DNA from: CAYLOC01 sp964385195
GTDB lineage: Bacteria; Actinomycetota; Actinomycetes; Propionibacteriales; Nocardioidaceae
Assembly (NCBI GenBank): GCA_964385195.1
Contig: CAYLOC010000074.1
Location: forward strand, 1-13,225
DNA length: 13,225 nt
Reading direction: 5' to 3'
The translations under genes were made by a program, and so were the position numbers. This document shows positions 1 to 6,561 of this stretch, one piece after another (within the stretch, counting starts at the first letter, position 1; each line of letters begins with the position of its first letter). Below the pieces are notes generated by a model that ran no database searches, was not told the origin of the DNA, and was given only the letters and a program-made list of their open reading frames with translations.

Positions 1-584
1 AGATCGAGAACTCCGACTCCGACTACGACCGCGAGAAGCTGCAGGAGCGGCTGGCGAAGCTCGCCGGCGGCGTGGCCGTGATCAAGGTCGGTGCAGCCAC
101 CGAGGTGGAGCTGAAGGAGCGCAAGCACCGCATCGAGGACGCCGTTCGCAACGCGAAGGCCGCCGTCGAGGAGGGCATCGTCGCCGGTGGCGGCGTCGCC
201 CTGCTGCAGGCTGCCGCAGCGGCGTTCGAGAAGCTGGACCTGTCCGGTGACGAGTCGACCGGCGGTGCCATCGTGCGCCTGGCCACTGAGGCCCCGTTGA
301 AGCAGATCGCGATCAACGCCGGCCTTGAGGGCGGCGTCGTGGCGGAGAAGGTCCGTGGGCTGAAGAAGGGCCACGGCCTGAACGCGGCCAGCGGTGAGTA
401 CGGCGACATGCTGGCGGCCGGCATCAACGACCCCGTCAAGGTGACGCGGTCCGCACTGCAGAACGCCGCCTCCATCGCGGCCCTCTTCCTTACGACCGAG
501 GCTGTCGTTGCCGACAAGCCGGAGAAGGAGAAGGCCCCCGCCGGTGGCGGTGACATGGGTGGCATGGGAGGTATGGACTTCTAG
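1..584 (+). CDS. groEL: Chaperonin GroEL (Hsp60), 3' end only
   Basis: This is the C-terminal part of the 60-kDa chaperonin, which folds proteins in an ATP-driven double ring in the cytoplasm. The frame is open from base 3, so the gene begins upstream of the window. About 193 residues are visible. They cover the end of the apical/intermediate region and the C-terminal equatorial domain, with the family hallmarks KVGAATEVELKERKHRIEDA, EEGIVAGGG and the Gly-Met tail GGDMGGMGGMDF. The GGM-type tail is the classic flexible end inside the ring cavity, rather than the His-rich tail of the actinobacterial GroEL1 paralogue. That suggests the main housekeeping copy (GroEL2-like). No groES is visible. 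A strong hairpin follows 19 bases after the stop. Identity is certain; the paralogue assignment is an inference from the tail. Confidence 0.97.
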   Translation, partial: IENSDSDYDREKLQERLAKLAGGVAVIKVGAATEVELKERKHRIEDAVRNAKAAVEEGIVAGGGVALLQAAAAAFEKLDLSGDESTGGAIVRLATEAPLKQIAINAGLEGGVVAEKVRGLKKGHGLNAASGEYGDMLAAGINDPVKVTRSALQNAASIAALFLTTEAVVADKPEKEKAPAGGGDMGGMGGMDF

Positions 585-603
585 GAGTCCATTCTCGCCT
601 CGC

Positions 604-638
604 AGGGCCCCGGCCGGAGCACGTTCGGCCGGGGCCCT
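604..638 (+). terminator. Hairpin terminator after groEL
   Basis: A perfect 13-bp stem (AGGGCCCCGGCCG at 604-616 pairing with 626-638) closes a 9-base loop just after the groEL stop. There is no T-run behind it, as is common for actinobacterial terminators. Its position and stem strength support transcription termination of groEL. Confidence 0.8.
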
Positions 639-684
639 CGCCTGTGCTCACCTGCGAGATTCGTGGTCGATGCACGTCGACCGG

Positions 685-690
685 TAGGCT
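685..690 (+). promoter_or_regulatory. Possible -10 element (TAGGCT) upstream of the Gly-rich protein gene
   Basis: TAGGCT fits the actinobacterial TAnnnT -10 pattern and lies 29 bases before the ATG at 720, after the groEL terminator. No convincing -35 box is seen. A small inverted repeat (GTCGA at 666-670, TCGAC at 677-681) lies just upstream and could be an operator. The call rests on the motif only. Confidence 0.4.
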
Positions 691-719
691 GACACTCCCG
701 GCCAGGATCGGAGTACGTC

Positions 720-1645
720 ATGGAGTTGTTGATTCTGCTGGCCGTGATCGCGGCCGTGGTGGTGACCGTGTCGGTGGTGCGCTCGCGTCGCGAAGCCGAG
801 ACCCGACGCCAGGAGCTGGAGTCGGTGCGCCGTACGACGGGTGAGGACGTCACCCGTTTCGGGGAAGAGCTGCAAGCGCTCGACGCCGACGTCGCCGGCC
901 AGGAGCTTGAGGTGGCCACCCGGCAGGACTACCAGCGAGCCCTGGACTGCTACGAGCAGGCCAAGGAGTCCCTGGATGCCGTGACCGACGCCAGCCAGAT
1001 CAAGCACGTCATCGAGGTGCTGGAGGACGGGCGGTACGCGATCGCCTGCGTCCAGGCGCGGATCGCGCACGAGCCGTTGCCGCAGCGCCGTCCCCCGTGC
1101 TTCTTCAACCCCGCCCACGGCCCGTCCACCGAAGACGTGGAGTGGGCGCCGGCCGGCGGGCAGGTACGCGAGATCCCGGTCTGTGCAGCAGACGCCGAGC
1201 GGGTCCAGGCCGGGGCCGAGCCGGACATCAAGACCGTGATGCGCGGCCCCCAGCGCGTGCCCTACTGGCAGGGTGGCCGCGCGTACGCGCCGTACGCGCA
1301 GGGGTACTTCTCCGCCTACCCGATGGGGGGTCTGCTTCCCGGGCTGTTGATCGGGTCGATGCTGGCTGACCCGTTCGGAGGCTTCGACGGCGGCATGGAT
1401 GGCGCCGGCGACTTCGGCGGAGACATGGGNNNNNNNNNNNNNNNNNNNNNNNNNNNNNNNNNNNNNNNNNNNNNNNNNNNNNNNNNNNNNNNNNNNNNNN
1501 NNNNNNNNNNNNNNNNNNNNNNNNNNNNNCCGGCGACTTCGGCGGAGACATGGGCGGGGGAGACTTCGGTGGCGGGGACTTCGGTGGAGGGGACATGGGA
1601 GGCTTCGACGGCGGTGGCTTCGACATGGGTGACTTCGGCTTCTAA
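720..1645 (+). CDS. Membrane-anchored protein with Gly/Asp/Phe-rich tail, unknown function (contains assembly gap)
   Basis: Function is unknown. The ATG at 720 is preceded by GGAG at a normal distance. Residues 2-20 form a hydrophobic N-terminal anchor (LLILLAVIAAVVVTVSVV), followed by a charged, probably coiled-coil stretch to about residue 85. Next comes a conserved-looking core with RPPCFFNPAHGPS and VPYW motifs and a GLLPGLL segment, then a low-complexity tail built of GDFGGDM/GGGDFGG units. A run of 100 N (1430-1529) interrupts the tail and breaks the frame. The true frame after the gap ends GGFDMGDFGF with TAA at 1643-1645. The tail may be exposed or disordered. I have an impression of similar actinobacterial hypothetical proteins but cannot name a family. 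Confidence 0.75.
1430..1529. other. Assembly gap of 100 N inside a repeat tract
   Basis: Exactly 100 N, a conventional placeholder length, so the true size is unknown. The 25 bases before the gap (1405-1429) are identical to the 25 bases after it (1530-1554). The gap therefore sits in, or was created by, the GGDFGGDM-coding repeats. Confidence 0.97.
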
Positions 1646-1700
1646 CCTGCGCGGCGACCGAGTCCGGTGGGCGGTCAAGCCTACAGGCTCCCCTATGGTT

Positions 1701-1775
1701 ACCGCTCAGTAACTGGTCACAATCGACATTCGACGCTGAGTTTCGTTTGCCGCTTCTGACCAGTTACTGAGTGGT
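1701..1775. terminator. Long inverted repeat between convergent genes, candidate bidirectional terminator
   Basis: ACCGCTCAGTAACTGGTCA (1701-1719) pairs with 1757-1775 over 19 positions with a single G-T wobble. The arms are separated by 37 bases. It lies between two converging genes (stops at 1645 and 1798), so it could end transcription from both sides. The loop is long and the arms are less GC-rich than the other hairpins here, so a remnant of a small mobile element or a protein-binding site is an alternative. Confidence 0.5.
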
Positions 1776-1797
1776 AGGCCGTTGCGCCGTCCCGCGG

Positions 1798-2118
1798 TCA
1801 GGTCCCCGCGGTTGACCCACCGTCGGTGAGCCGCTGTTCCACCCGCTCGACCTTCGCGCTCAGTTGGCCGGTGTGGCCGGTGCGGATGTCGGCCTTGAGT
1901 ACGAGGCCAACCCGCGGTGAGGTCGCTGCGACTGCGTCTACCGCCTGCTTGACCACCGCCATCACCTCATCCCACTCGCCCTCGATGTTGGTGAACATGG
2001 CGTTGGTCTCATTGGGAAGCCCGGAGTCCCGGACGATCCGGACCACCTCGGCGACCGCGGCGCTGACACCGCCGCTCTCGTCGGCGGTACCGGGGCTGAT
2101 CGAGAACGCGACAAGCAT
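1798..2118 (-). CDS. Thiamine-binding protein, MTH1187/YkoF-like family
   Basis: A 106-residue cytoplasmic protein of the MTH1187 (UPF0045) family: small ferredoxin-like-fold proteins, some of which bind thiamine and may buffer or deliver it. The N-terminus MLVAFSISP, the segment VRDSGLPNETNAMFTNIEGEWDEV (residues 29-52) and the following amphipathic helix are typical, and the length of about 100 residues fits the family. The ATG at 2118 has no good Shine-Dalgarno sequence, but TAGGCT ends 6 bases before it, which suggests a leaderless transcript. It converges on the gene ending at 1645. No thiamine biosynthesis genes are visible, so its link to thiamine rests on the family only. Confidence 0.85.
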   Translation of the reverse strand: MLVAFSISPGTADESGGVSAAVAEVVRIVRDSGLPNETNAMFTNIEGEWDEVMAVVKQAVDAVAATSPRVGLVLKADIRTGHTGQLSAKVERVEQRLTDGGSTAGT

Positions 2119-2124
2119 GGCCTC

Positions 2125-2130
2125 AGCCTA
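2125..2130 (-). promoter_or_regulatory. -10 element of a probable leaderless promoter for the thiamine-binding protein gene
   Basis: On the minus strand TAGGCT is followed by 6 bases and then the ATG at 2118. A TAnnnT box 6-7 bases before the start codon is the usual layout of leaderless actinobacterial genes. No clear -35 box is seen. Confidence 0.5.
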
Positions 2131-2153
2131 GACCGGTACGGCGCCGTGGACGG

Positions 2154-2190
2154 CTGCACCCCGTGCCGCGGTGGGCAGCACGGGGTGCAG
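2154..2190 (-). terminator. Hairpin terminator after the 42-residue small gene
   Basis: A perfect 13-bp stem (CTGCACCCCGTGC at 2154-2166 with 2178-2190) closes an 11-base loop. It lies 28 bases beyond the stop of the minus-strand small gene and before the promoter of the thiamine-binding protein gene. It therefore separates two transcription units on the minus strand. There is no T-run. Confidence 0.7.
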
Positions 2191-2218
2191 GTGATGTGGT
2201 GTGTGGTGGTTCGCTGGG

Positions 2219-2347
2219 TCAGCGGGCGTTGTTACGCGGGTGCGCCCACTGGGTCCAGGCGTCGCCGTACGCGCGGTTCTGCTCGAGCCACCGGCGAGAG
2301 ATCGTCGCAAACCTTCCGGTGGTACGGCGGTGGGTGGCCTTGGTCAT
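2219..2347 (-). CDS. Small basic protein of 42 residues, unknown function
   Basis: A short reading frame starting at an ATG (2347-2345) and ending at TGA (2221-2219). It is preceded by a perfect Shine-Dalgarno sequence AAGGAGGG (2361-2354) with a 6-base spacer, one of the best in the window. The product begins MTKATHRRTTGRFATISRRW and is rich in Arg, Thr and Trp (two Trp in its second half), strongly basic, without membrane segment or Cys. It is followed by a clean hairpin terminator and has a candidate -10 (TATGAT) 86 bases upstream, so it looks like a complete transcription unit. It is divergent from the M19 dipeptidase gene. I do not recognise a family; binding to nucleic acid or the ribosome is conceivable from composition only. 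A longer in-frame start at 2497 is less likely because it ignores this ribosome binding site. Confidence 0.7.
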   Translation of the reverse strand: MTKATHRRTTGRFATISRRWLEQNRAYGDAWTQWAHPRNNAR

Positions 2348-2432
2348 GCTTGTCCCTCCTTCCGGGGTCGACATCTGGCGAGTCGGTCTCCCGCTCCCCG
2401 TCGACTTGGTGGTGAAATACTTCGACATGGAA

Positions 2433-2438
2433 ATCATA
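2433..2438 (-). promoter_or_regulatory. Possible -10 element (TATGAT) for the 42-residue small gene
   Basis: TATGAT on the minus strand matches the -10 consensus at 5 of 6 bases and sits in an AT-rich patch (about 2411-2447) that stands out from the GC-rich surroundings. It would give a leader of roughly 80 bases before the ATG at 2347. The -35 region is weak. The same patch lies upstream of the divergent M19 gene and may hold both promoters. Confidence 0.4.
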
Positions 2439-2527
2439 GCAATTCTGACCTGGGGATTCTTCCCGATTCGGCCCGTCGAGGGGGAGATCCTGCTCACACC
2501 TCCGACCGGCTTTGGGAGGATGGCCGG

Positions 2528-3625
2528 GTGACTTCATCGACGTACATCCTGGACGGGCACAACGATCTCCCCTGGGCCATGCGTGAGTACTGCGGCTACG
2601 ACTTCGACCGGGCCGACCTCCTCACCGGAGTGCCCGATCTGCAGACCGATCTGCCGCGACTGCATGCCGGTGACGTGGGCGCGCAGTTCTGGTCGGTCTT
2701 CGTCCCGTGCTCGCTCGCCGGGGAGTCGGCGGTGACCGCGACGCTGGAGCAGATCGACTTCGTGCACCGGATGGTCGCGCGCTACCCCAACGAGCTGTCC
2801 CTGGCGACCTCAGCGACGGAGGTGGAGGCCGTCGTCGCCGGACGGCGCATCGCGTCACTGATGGGCATCGAGGGTGGCCACCAGATCGCGGAGTCCCTCG
2901 GTGCGCTGCGGATGATGCACGCACTCGGTGTGCGGTACATGACGTTGACGCACAACGAGAACGTCTCGTGGGCGGACTCGGCCACCGATGATCCGGCGCT
3001 GGGCGGGCTCAGTGACTTCGGCCGCGAGGTGGTGCGGGAGATGAACCGCATCGGTATGTTCGTCGACCTCAGTCACGTGTCGGCGGACGTGATGCGCGAT
3101 GCGCTGACCACCACCACCGCCCCCGTCTTGTTCAGCCACAGTGGCGCCCGGGCGGTCTGTGACAACCCGCGCAATGTGCCCGATGAGGTCCTGGCGCAGC
3201 TTTCCGCGAACGGCGGGGTGTGCATGGTCCCGTTCGTGCCGATGTTCGCCTCCCAGGGTGTCTCCGACTGGTACGCCGAGTGCCTGCGGTTGACCGAGGA
3301 GCGTGGCGGGGACCGGCGGCGGTTCGCTGACGTCGAGCCGGTCATCGCCGAGCGGTTCGCCTCCGAGCCGCCGCCGGCGTGCGGTGTCGATGACGTCGCA
3401 GACCATATCGACCATGTCCGTGAGGTGGCCGGAGTCGACCATGTTGGTATCGGCAGCGATTACGACGGCGCCCAGTTCTTCCCTGAGCAACTGACCGATG
3501 TGTCGTCGTACCCGGTGCTGTTCGACACCCTCCGGGGGCGAGGCTGGTCCGAGCGGGATCTGGTGAAGCTCGGTCACGGGAACGTGTTGCGGGCGATGCG
3601 GGGCATGGAGGACGCCCGCACGTGA
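2528..3625 (+). CDS. Membrane dipeptidase-like metallopeptidase, peptidase family M19
   Basis: A 365-residue renal-dipeptidase-type enzyme: a TIM-barrel zinc hydrolase that splits dipeptides, including some with D-residues. The metal and catalytic set is complete: H11 and D13 (DGHNDLP), E115 (MGIEGGHQ), H183 (VDLSHVS), H204 (FSHSGARAV), R208 and D311 (GIGSDYDG). The GTG at 2528 is chosen because GGGAGGA (2514-2520) lies 7 bases before it and the family motif starts at once; the open frame reaches 2201, but that part has no family features. No signal peptide is seen, so it is probably cytoplasmic. Its stop overlaps the next start (GTGA), so it shares an operon with the MocA-like gene. The substrate is unknown; a role in peptide or peptidoglycan turnover is only a guess. 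Confidence 0.93.
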   Translation: MTSSTYILDGHNDLPWAMREYCGYDFDRADLLTGVPDLQTDLPRLHAGDVGAQFWSVFVPCSLAGESAVTATLEQIDFVHRMVARYPNELSLATSATEVEAVVAGRRIASLMGIEGGHQIAESLGALRMMHALGVRYMTLTHNENVSWADSATDDPALGGLSDFGREVVREMNRIGMFVDLSHVSADVMRDALTTTTAPVLFSHSGARAVCDNPRNVPDEVLAQLSANGGVCMVPFVPMFASQGVSDWYAECLRLTEERGGDRRRFADVEPVIAERFASEPPPACGVDDVADHIDHVREVAGVDHVGIGSDYDGAQFFPEQLTDVSSYPVLFDTLRGRGWSERDLVKLGHGNVLRAMRGMEDART

Positions 3626-4194
3626 GCGTGGCAGGGCTGCTGCTCGCCGCCGGCGGCGGCCGGCGGATGGGGAAGCCGAAGGCCCTCCTGGTCGACGAGC
3701 GCGGACAGACGTGGGTGGACCGCAGCGCGCGTGTCCTTACCGAGGCGGCGCTGCGACCGGTGCTGGTGGCCGTCGGCGCGGAGGCGGCGGCGGTGCGTCG
3801 CCATCTCCCTGCGGGATGTCAGCCGGTGATGATCGAGGCCTGGGCCGACGGGATGGGGGCATCGCTCAGCGGCGGACTCACGGTGCTGCTGCGGGAATTC
3901 GCCGAAGCGGTGGCCGTGGTGATCACGCTCGTGGACACCCCCGGCGTCGGGGTGGCGTCGGTACGCCGGCTGGCGGCGTTGGCCTCTCGTGACGTGCTCG
4001 CCCGGGCGACCTACGACGGCGTACCCGGGCATCCGGTGCTGATCGGCCGCGCGCACTGGGAAGGGGTGCGGGCCACGGCTGAAGGGGACCGCGGCGCCCG
4101 GGCCTACCTCCGGACCCATATTGACGACGTCCTTGCGGTGGACTGCACCGACCTCGGCTCCGGTGCGGACGTCGACACGCCAGACGAGCTGTAG
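3622..4194 (+). CDS. MocA/MobA-like molybdenum cofactor nucleotidyltransferase
   Basis: A 190-residue enzyme of the NTP-transferase family. It most resembles MocA, which joins CMP to molybdopterin to form the cytosine dinucleotide cofactor used by CO and xanthine-type dehydrogenases. The N-terminal nucleotide signature LLLAAGGGRRMGKPKALL (residues 6-23) is complete, followed by LVDTPGVG with metal-binding D105, GVPGHPVLIGRAHW (133-146), GDRGARAYL (155-163) and the closing DVDTPDEL. The GTG start overlaps the stop of the M19 gene, so translation is probably coupled. A fit to MocA is supported by the CoxD/CoxE/XdhC and CoxS-like genes downstream; MobA (GMP transfer) cannot be strictly excluded from motifs alone. 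The protein ends right after the DTPDEL motif, slightly short for the family but complete. Confidence 0.88.
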   Translation: MSVAGLLLAAGGGRRMGKPKALLVDERGQTWVDRSARVLTEAALRPVLVAVGAEAAAVRRHLPAGCQPVMIEAWADGMGASLSGGLTVLLREFAEAVAVVITLVDTPGVGVASVRRLAALASRDVLARATYDGVPGHPVLIGRAHWEGVRATAEGDRGARAYLRTHIDDVLAVDCTDLGSGADVDTPDEL

Positions 4195-4353
4195 ACGGCA
4201 CTGCCCGTACTACCGCAACGGAGGCCGTTCTACTTCCACGGAGGCAACGCGCCGCCTCTGCTACCCCCCGTGGAGTACCCCGACTGCCCCCTCTCGTGCG
4301 ATGTGTCGCCGCCTTCGGCTCGGCAGAGTGAAGAGGCAAACCAACGAGTTCCA

Positions 4354-4367
4354 GACAGGGGCCTGTC
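4354..4367 (+). promoter_or_regulatory. Inverted repeat overlapping the ribosome binding site of the DUF6220 gene
   Basis: GACAGG (4354-4359) and CCTGTC (4362-4367) form a perfect 6-bp inverted repeat with a 2-base centre, ending directly before the ATG at 4368. It contains the AGGGG Shine-Dalgarno sequence. It could be a protein-binding site, or in RNA a short stem that hides the ribosome binding site; chance is possible at this size. Confidence 0.35.
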
Positions 4368-4805
4368 ATGACCGATACGCACGAACCCATCACCACTACC
4401 CCACCCGCCGACGCTCTGCACGGTGTGCGTGCTGCGGCATACCGGGTGTTCCGTGTGCTCGCCGTCCTCGCGGCGGTGGCGGCGGTGATCCAGTTCGCCC
4501 TCGCCGGGCTCGGGGCCTTCGGCGCCAGCTTCGACGCACACCGGACACTCGGCAACTTCTTCCCGATCCTGCCGCTGCTTATGTTGATCGTGGTGCTGAT
4601 CGCCCGACCGGGGTGGGTCCCGATCGTGCTGACCGTGGTGCTGCTGCTCCTCAGCGCCGCCGTACAGCCGCTGTTCGCCACCCTCGGCGACGACAGCAGC
4701 GCCTGGTTCGGCGGGCTGCACGCGCTGAACGGCCTGGTCATCATGGGCCTGTCCGGCCGCCTCGCGAGTGGGGCGCCGCGTGCCGCACCTGGGTCCCGCC
4801 CGTGA
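4368..4805 (+). CDS. DUF6220-type integral membrane protein
   Basis: A 145-residue membrane protein that matches DUF6220 by length and pattern; its biochemical role is unknown. After about 24 polar residues come four hydrophobic segments, roughly 26-50 (VFRVLAVLAAVAAVIQFALA), 62-79, 84-101 and 111-127. The conserved-looking motif FDAHRTLGNFFPILPL falls between the first two and ALNG within the last. The ATG is preceded by AGGGG inside an inverted repeat. The stop overlaps the start of the multicopper oxidase (GTGA), so the two are translated together and may act together at the membrane, for example in electron or metal handling. That last point is inference from context. The 173 bases before it hold no gene and no clear promoter that I can see. 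Confidence 0.8.
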   Translation: MTDTHEPITTTPPADALHGVRAAAYRVFRVLAVLAAVAAVIQFALAGLGAFGASFDAHRTLGNFFPILPLLMLIVVLIARPGWVPIVLTVVLLLLSAAVQPLFATLGDDSSAWFGGLHALNGLVIMGLSGRLASGAPRAAPGSRP

Positions 4806-6370
4806 CCGTGATGACCAGGAGGTCGCTGCTGAAGACGGGCAGCGGGCTGGCGTTGGCGGGGCCGCTCCTTGCGGCCGGGTGTTCGCTGGCCGAACCAGGC
4901 AACCTCACCGGCGTCCTGTTGGAGAGCCGAGGGAAGCTACCCGCGCCGTTCCGCACACGACTGCCGCGCCCTCCGGTGCTGCGGCCCGTACGCCGGGGCG
5001 GTGGCGTCGACCACTACGAGATCGTGCAGCGACCCGCGATGCAGCAGATCCTGCCGGACCGGCCGACGCCGATCTGGGGGTACAACGGCATCTTCCCCGG
5101 CCCCACGATCGAGTCCCGCAGCGGCCGGACCACGGTGGTGCGGCATCGAAACGCGCTGCCGGTGCCCACTGTCGTCCACCTGCACGGTGGACGCACCCCA
5201 CCCGACAGCGACGGCTACCCGACCGACTACGTGTTGCCGGACGGCGGATGGCAGTGGCTCGATCCGGACATGACCGGCGAGACGAGCAGCGGGGAGCGGG
5301 TCTACCGGTATCCGCTGGATCAGCGCGCGGCCATGCTGTGGTACCACGACCACCGGATGGACTTCACCGGCCCGTCGGTGTGGCGCGGGCTCGCCGGGTT
5401 CCACATCGTCCGCGACGCGGAGGAGGACGCCCTCCCGCTCCCTCGGGGGGAGCGGGAGGTCCCGCTGATGCTGTGCGACCGGGCATTCGAGGCCGACGGC
5501 TCGTTCCGGTATCCGGCCCGTGACCCGTCGCTTGAACGCACACCAGGCGTGACCGAGGACTACATGGACGGTGTCATGGGCGACGTCGTCTGCGTCAACG
5601 GGGCGCCGTGGCCGGTGCTGGACGTGGCGCCGGGCTGGTACCGGCTGCGGATCCTCAACGCCTCCAACGCCCGGCGGTACGAACTCGCGATGGACCCCCA
5701 GCCGGACGACCCGCCGTTCGTCCAGATCGGTAGCGACGGCGGGTTACTGGGCGCGCCGGTGCGGCACGAGACACTCCCGGTGGCACAGGCCGAGCGGTTC
5801 GACGTGATGGTCAACTTCGGCGTGTACGGGCGTGGCACGGAGGTGACCCTGCGTAACCGGCTCGGCGACGGCCCGACCGAGAACGTCATGCGATTCCGGG
5901 TGACCGGCGACAGCGGTGCGCAGGTCCCGGGTCCTCCGGAGCGGTTGGCCGACCTGTCGGCGTACGACGGGCTCGGCGAGGCGGACGCCACCGTCACCCG
6001 GTCCTTCGAGTTCGACCGCGGCGGCGAGCGGGACGGGGTGCGGGTCTGGACGGTCAACGGCAAGGTGTTCGACCCGCACCGGATGGACGCGCAACCGGCG
6101 GTCGGCTCCACTGAGGTGTGGGAACTGCGCAGCGACCCCGCACACCCCATCCACCTGCACCAGGTGCACTTCAAGGTGCTGTCGCGGTCCCGCAATGATG
6201 ACCGGCCGTTGGCCAAGGACGCCGGCTGGAAGGACGTGATCGACCTGGTGGAGGGGGAGCGGGCGCGGATCCTGGTCCCGTTCGACGGCTACCCCGGCCG
6301 GTACGTCTTCCACTGCCACAACCTGGAGCACGAGGACATGGCGATGATGGCCAACTTCCGGATGCGGTGA
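4802..6370 (+). CDS. Tat-exported lipoprotein multicopper oxidase, CotA/PhsA-like
   Basis: A 522-residue three-domain multicopper oxidase that oxidises a substrate (phenols, bilirubin-like compounds or metal ions) and reduces oxygen to water. All four copper motifs are present: HLHGG (H126, H128), WYHDH (H182, H184), HPIHLH (H448, H451, H453) and HCHNLEHEDMAM (H504-H510, with M515 as axial ligand of the blue copper). The HGG...SDGYPTDY segment and overall order match CotA spore laccase and phenoxazinone synthase. The N-terminus has a twin-arginine motif TRRSLLK (5-11), a hydrophobic stretch and a lipobox LAAGC with C27, predicting export by Tat and lipid anchoring on the outer membrane face. 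GTG 4802 overlaps the stop of the DUF6220 gene; ATG 4811 is an alternative start that keeps the RR motif. The open frame further upstream lacks features. The substrate cannot be read from sequence. Confidence 0.94.
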   Translation: MTVMTRRSLLKTGSGLALAGPLLAAGCSLAEPGNLTGVLLESRGKLPAPFRTRLPRPPVLRPVRRGGGVDHYEIVQRPAMQQILPDRPTPIWGYNGIFPGPTIESRSGRTTVVRHRNALPVPTVVHLHGGRTPPDSDGYPTDYVLPDGGWQWLDPDMTGETSSGERVYRYPLDQRAAMLWYHDHRMDFTGPSVWRGLAGFHIVRDAEEDALPLPRGEREVPLMLCDRAFEADGSFRYPARDPSLERTPGVTEDYMDGVMGDVVCVNGAPWPVLDVAPGWYRLRILNASNARRYELAMDPQPDDPPFVQIGSDGGLLGAPVRHETLPVAQAERFDVMVNFGVYGRGTEVTLRNRLGDGPTENVMRFRVTGDSGAQVPGPPERLADLSAYDGLGEADATVTRSFEFDRGGERDGVRVWTVNGKVFDPHRMDAQPAVGSTEVWELRSDPAHPIHLHQVHFKVLSRSRNDDRPLAKDAGWKDVIDLVEGERARILVPFDGYPGRYVFHCHNLEHEDMAMMANFRMR

Positions 6371-6384
6371 CGTCGCCGCATCAC

Positions 6385-6436
6385 CGTAACGTCCTGCGGG
6401 GCGCTCGTTGTCGTACGCCGGGTGCAGGACGTTGCG
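6385..6436. repeat. Palindromic repeat copy A (divergent loop)
   Basis: Arms AACGTCCTGC (6388-6397) and GCAGGACGTT (6424-6433) pair perfectly. Pairing extends outward by a T-G wobble and two further pairs. The loop is 26 bases and does not resemble the loops of copies B-D. It is the outer member of the upstream pair flanking the DUF559 gene and begins 15 bases after the multicopper oxidase stop, so it may also terminate that operon. Confidence 0.85.
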
Positions 6437-6455
6437 TCGTACGACGGTGGCGCCT

Positions 6456-6511
6456 CCCGTAACGTCCTGCAGCGCGCGCGGTACGGCGAGCCCCGTGCAG
6501 GACGTTACGGG
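6456..6511. repeat. Palindromic repeat copy B
   Basis: A perfect 16-bp stem: CCCGTAACGTCCTGCA (6456-6471) with 6496-6511, and a 24-base loop. The loop differs from that of copies C and D at only 3 positions each. It lies 19 bases after copy A and 78 bases before the DUF559 gene start. Confidence 0.9.
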
Positions 6512-6561
6512 GTGTGGACGGCGGACCGGGCGTCCACAGGTCATCGCGGGGGCCTTTCCCG

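Noticed and set aside
1646..1712. Apparent continuation of the Gly-rich protein past the gap to 1712
   Set aside because: It comes from counting 100 N literally. The repeat register shows that the true frame ends at 1645.
2201..2527. Upstream extension of the M19 dipeptidase frame
   Set aside because: It has no family similarity, covers a small gene on the other strand and a promoter-like AT-rich patch, and the GTG at 2528 has a good ribosome binding site next to the conserved N-terminus.
4121..4801. Upstream extension of the multicopper oxidase frame
   Set aside because: It overlaps the MocA and DUF6220 genes in another frame; the real N-terminus is a Tat/lipoprotein signal beginning near 4802-4811.
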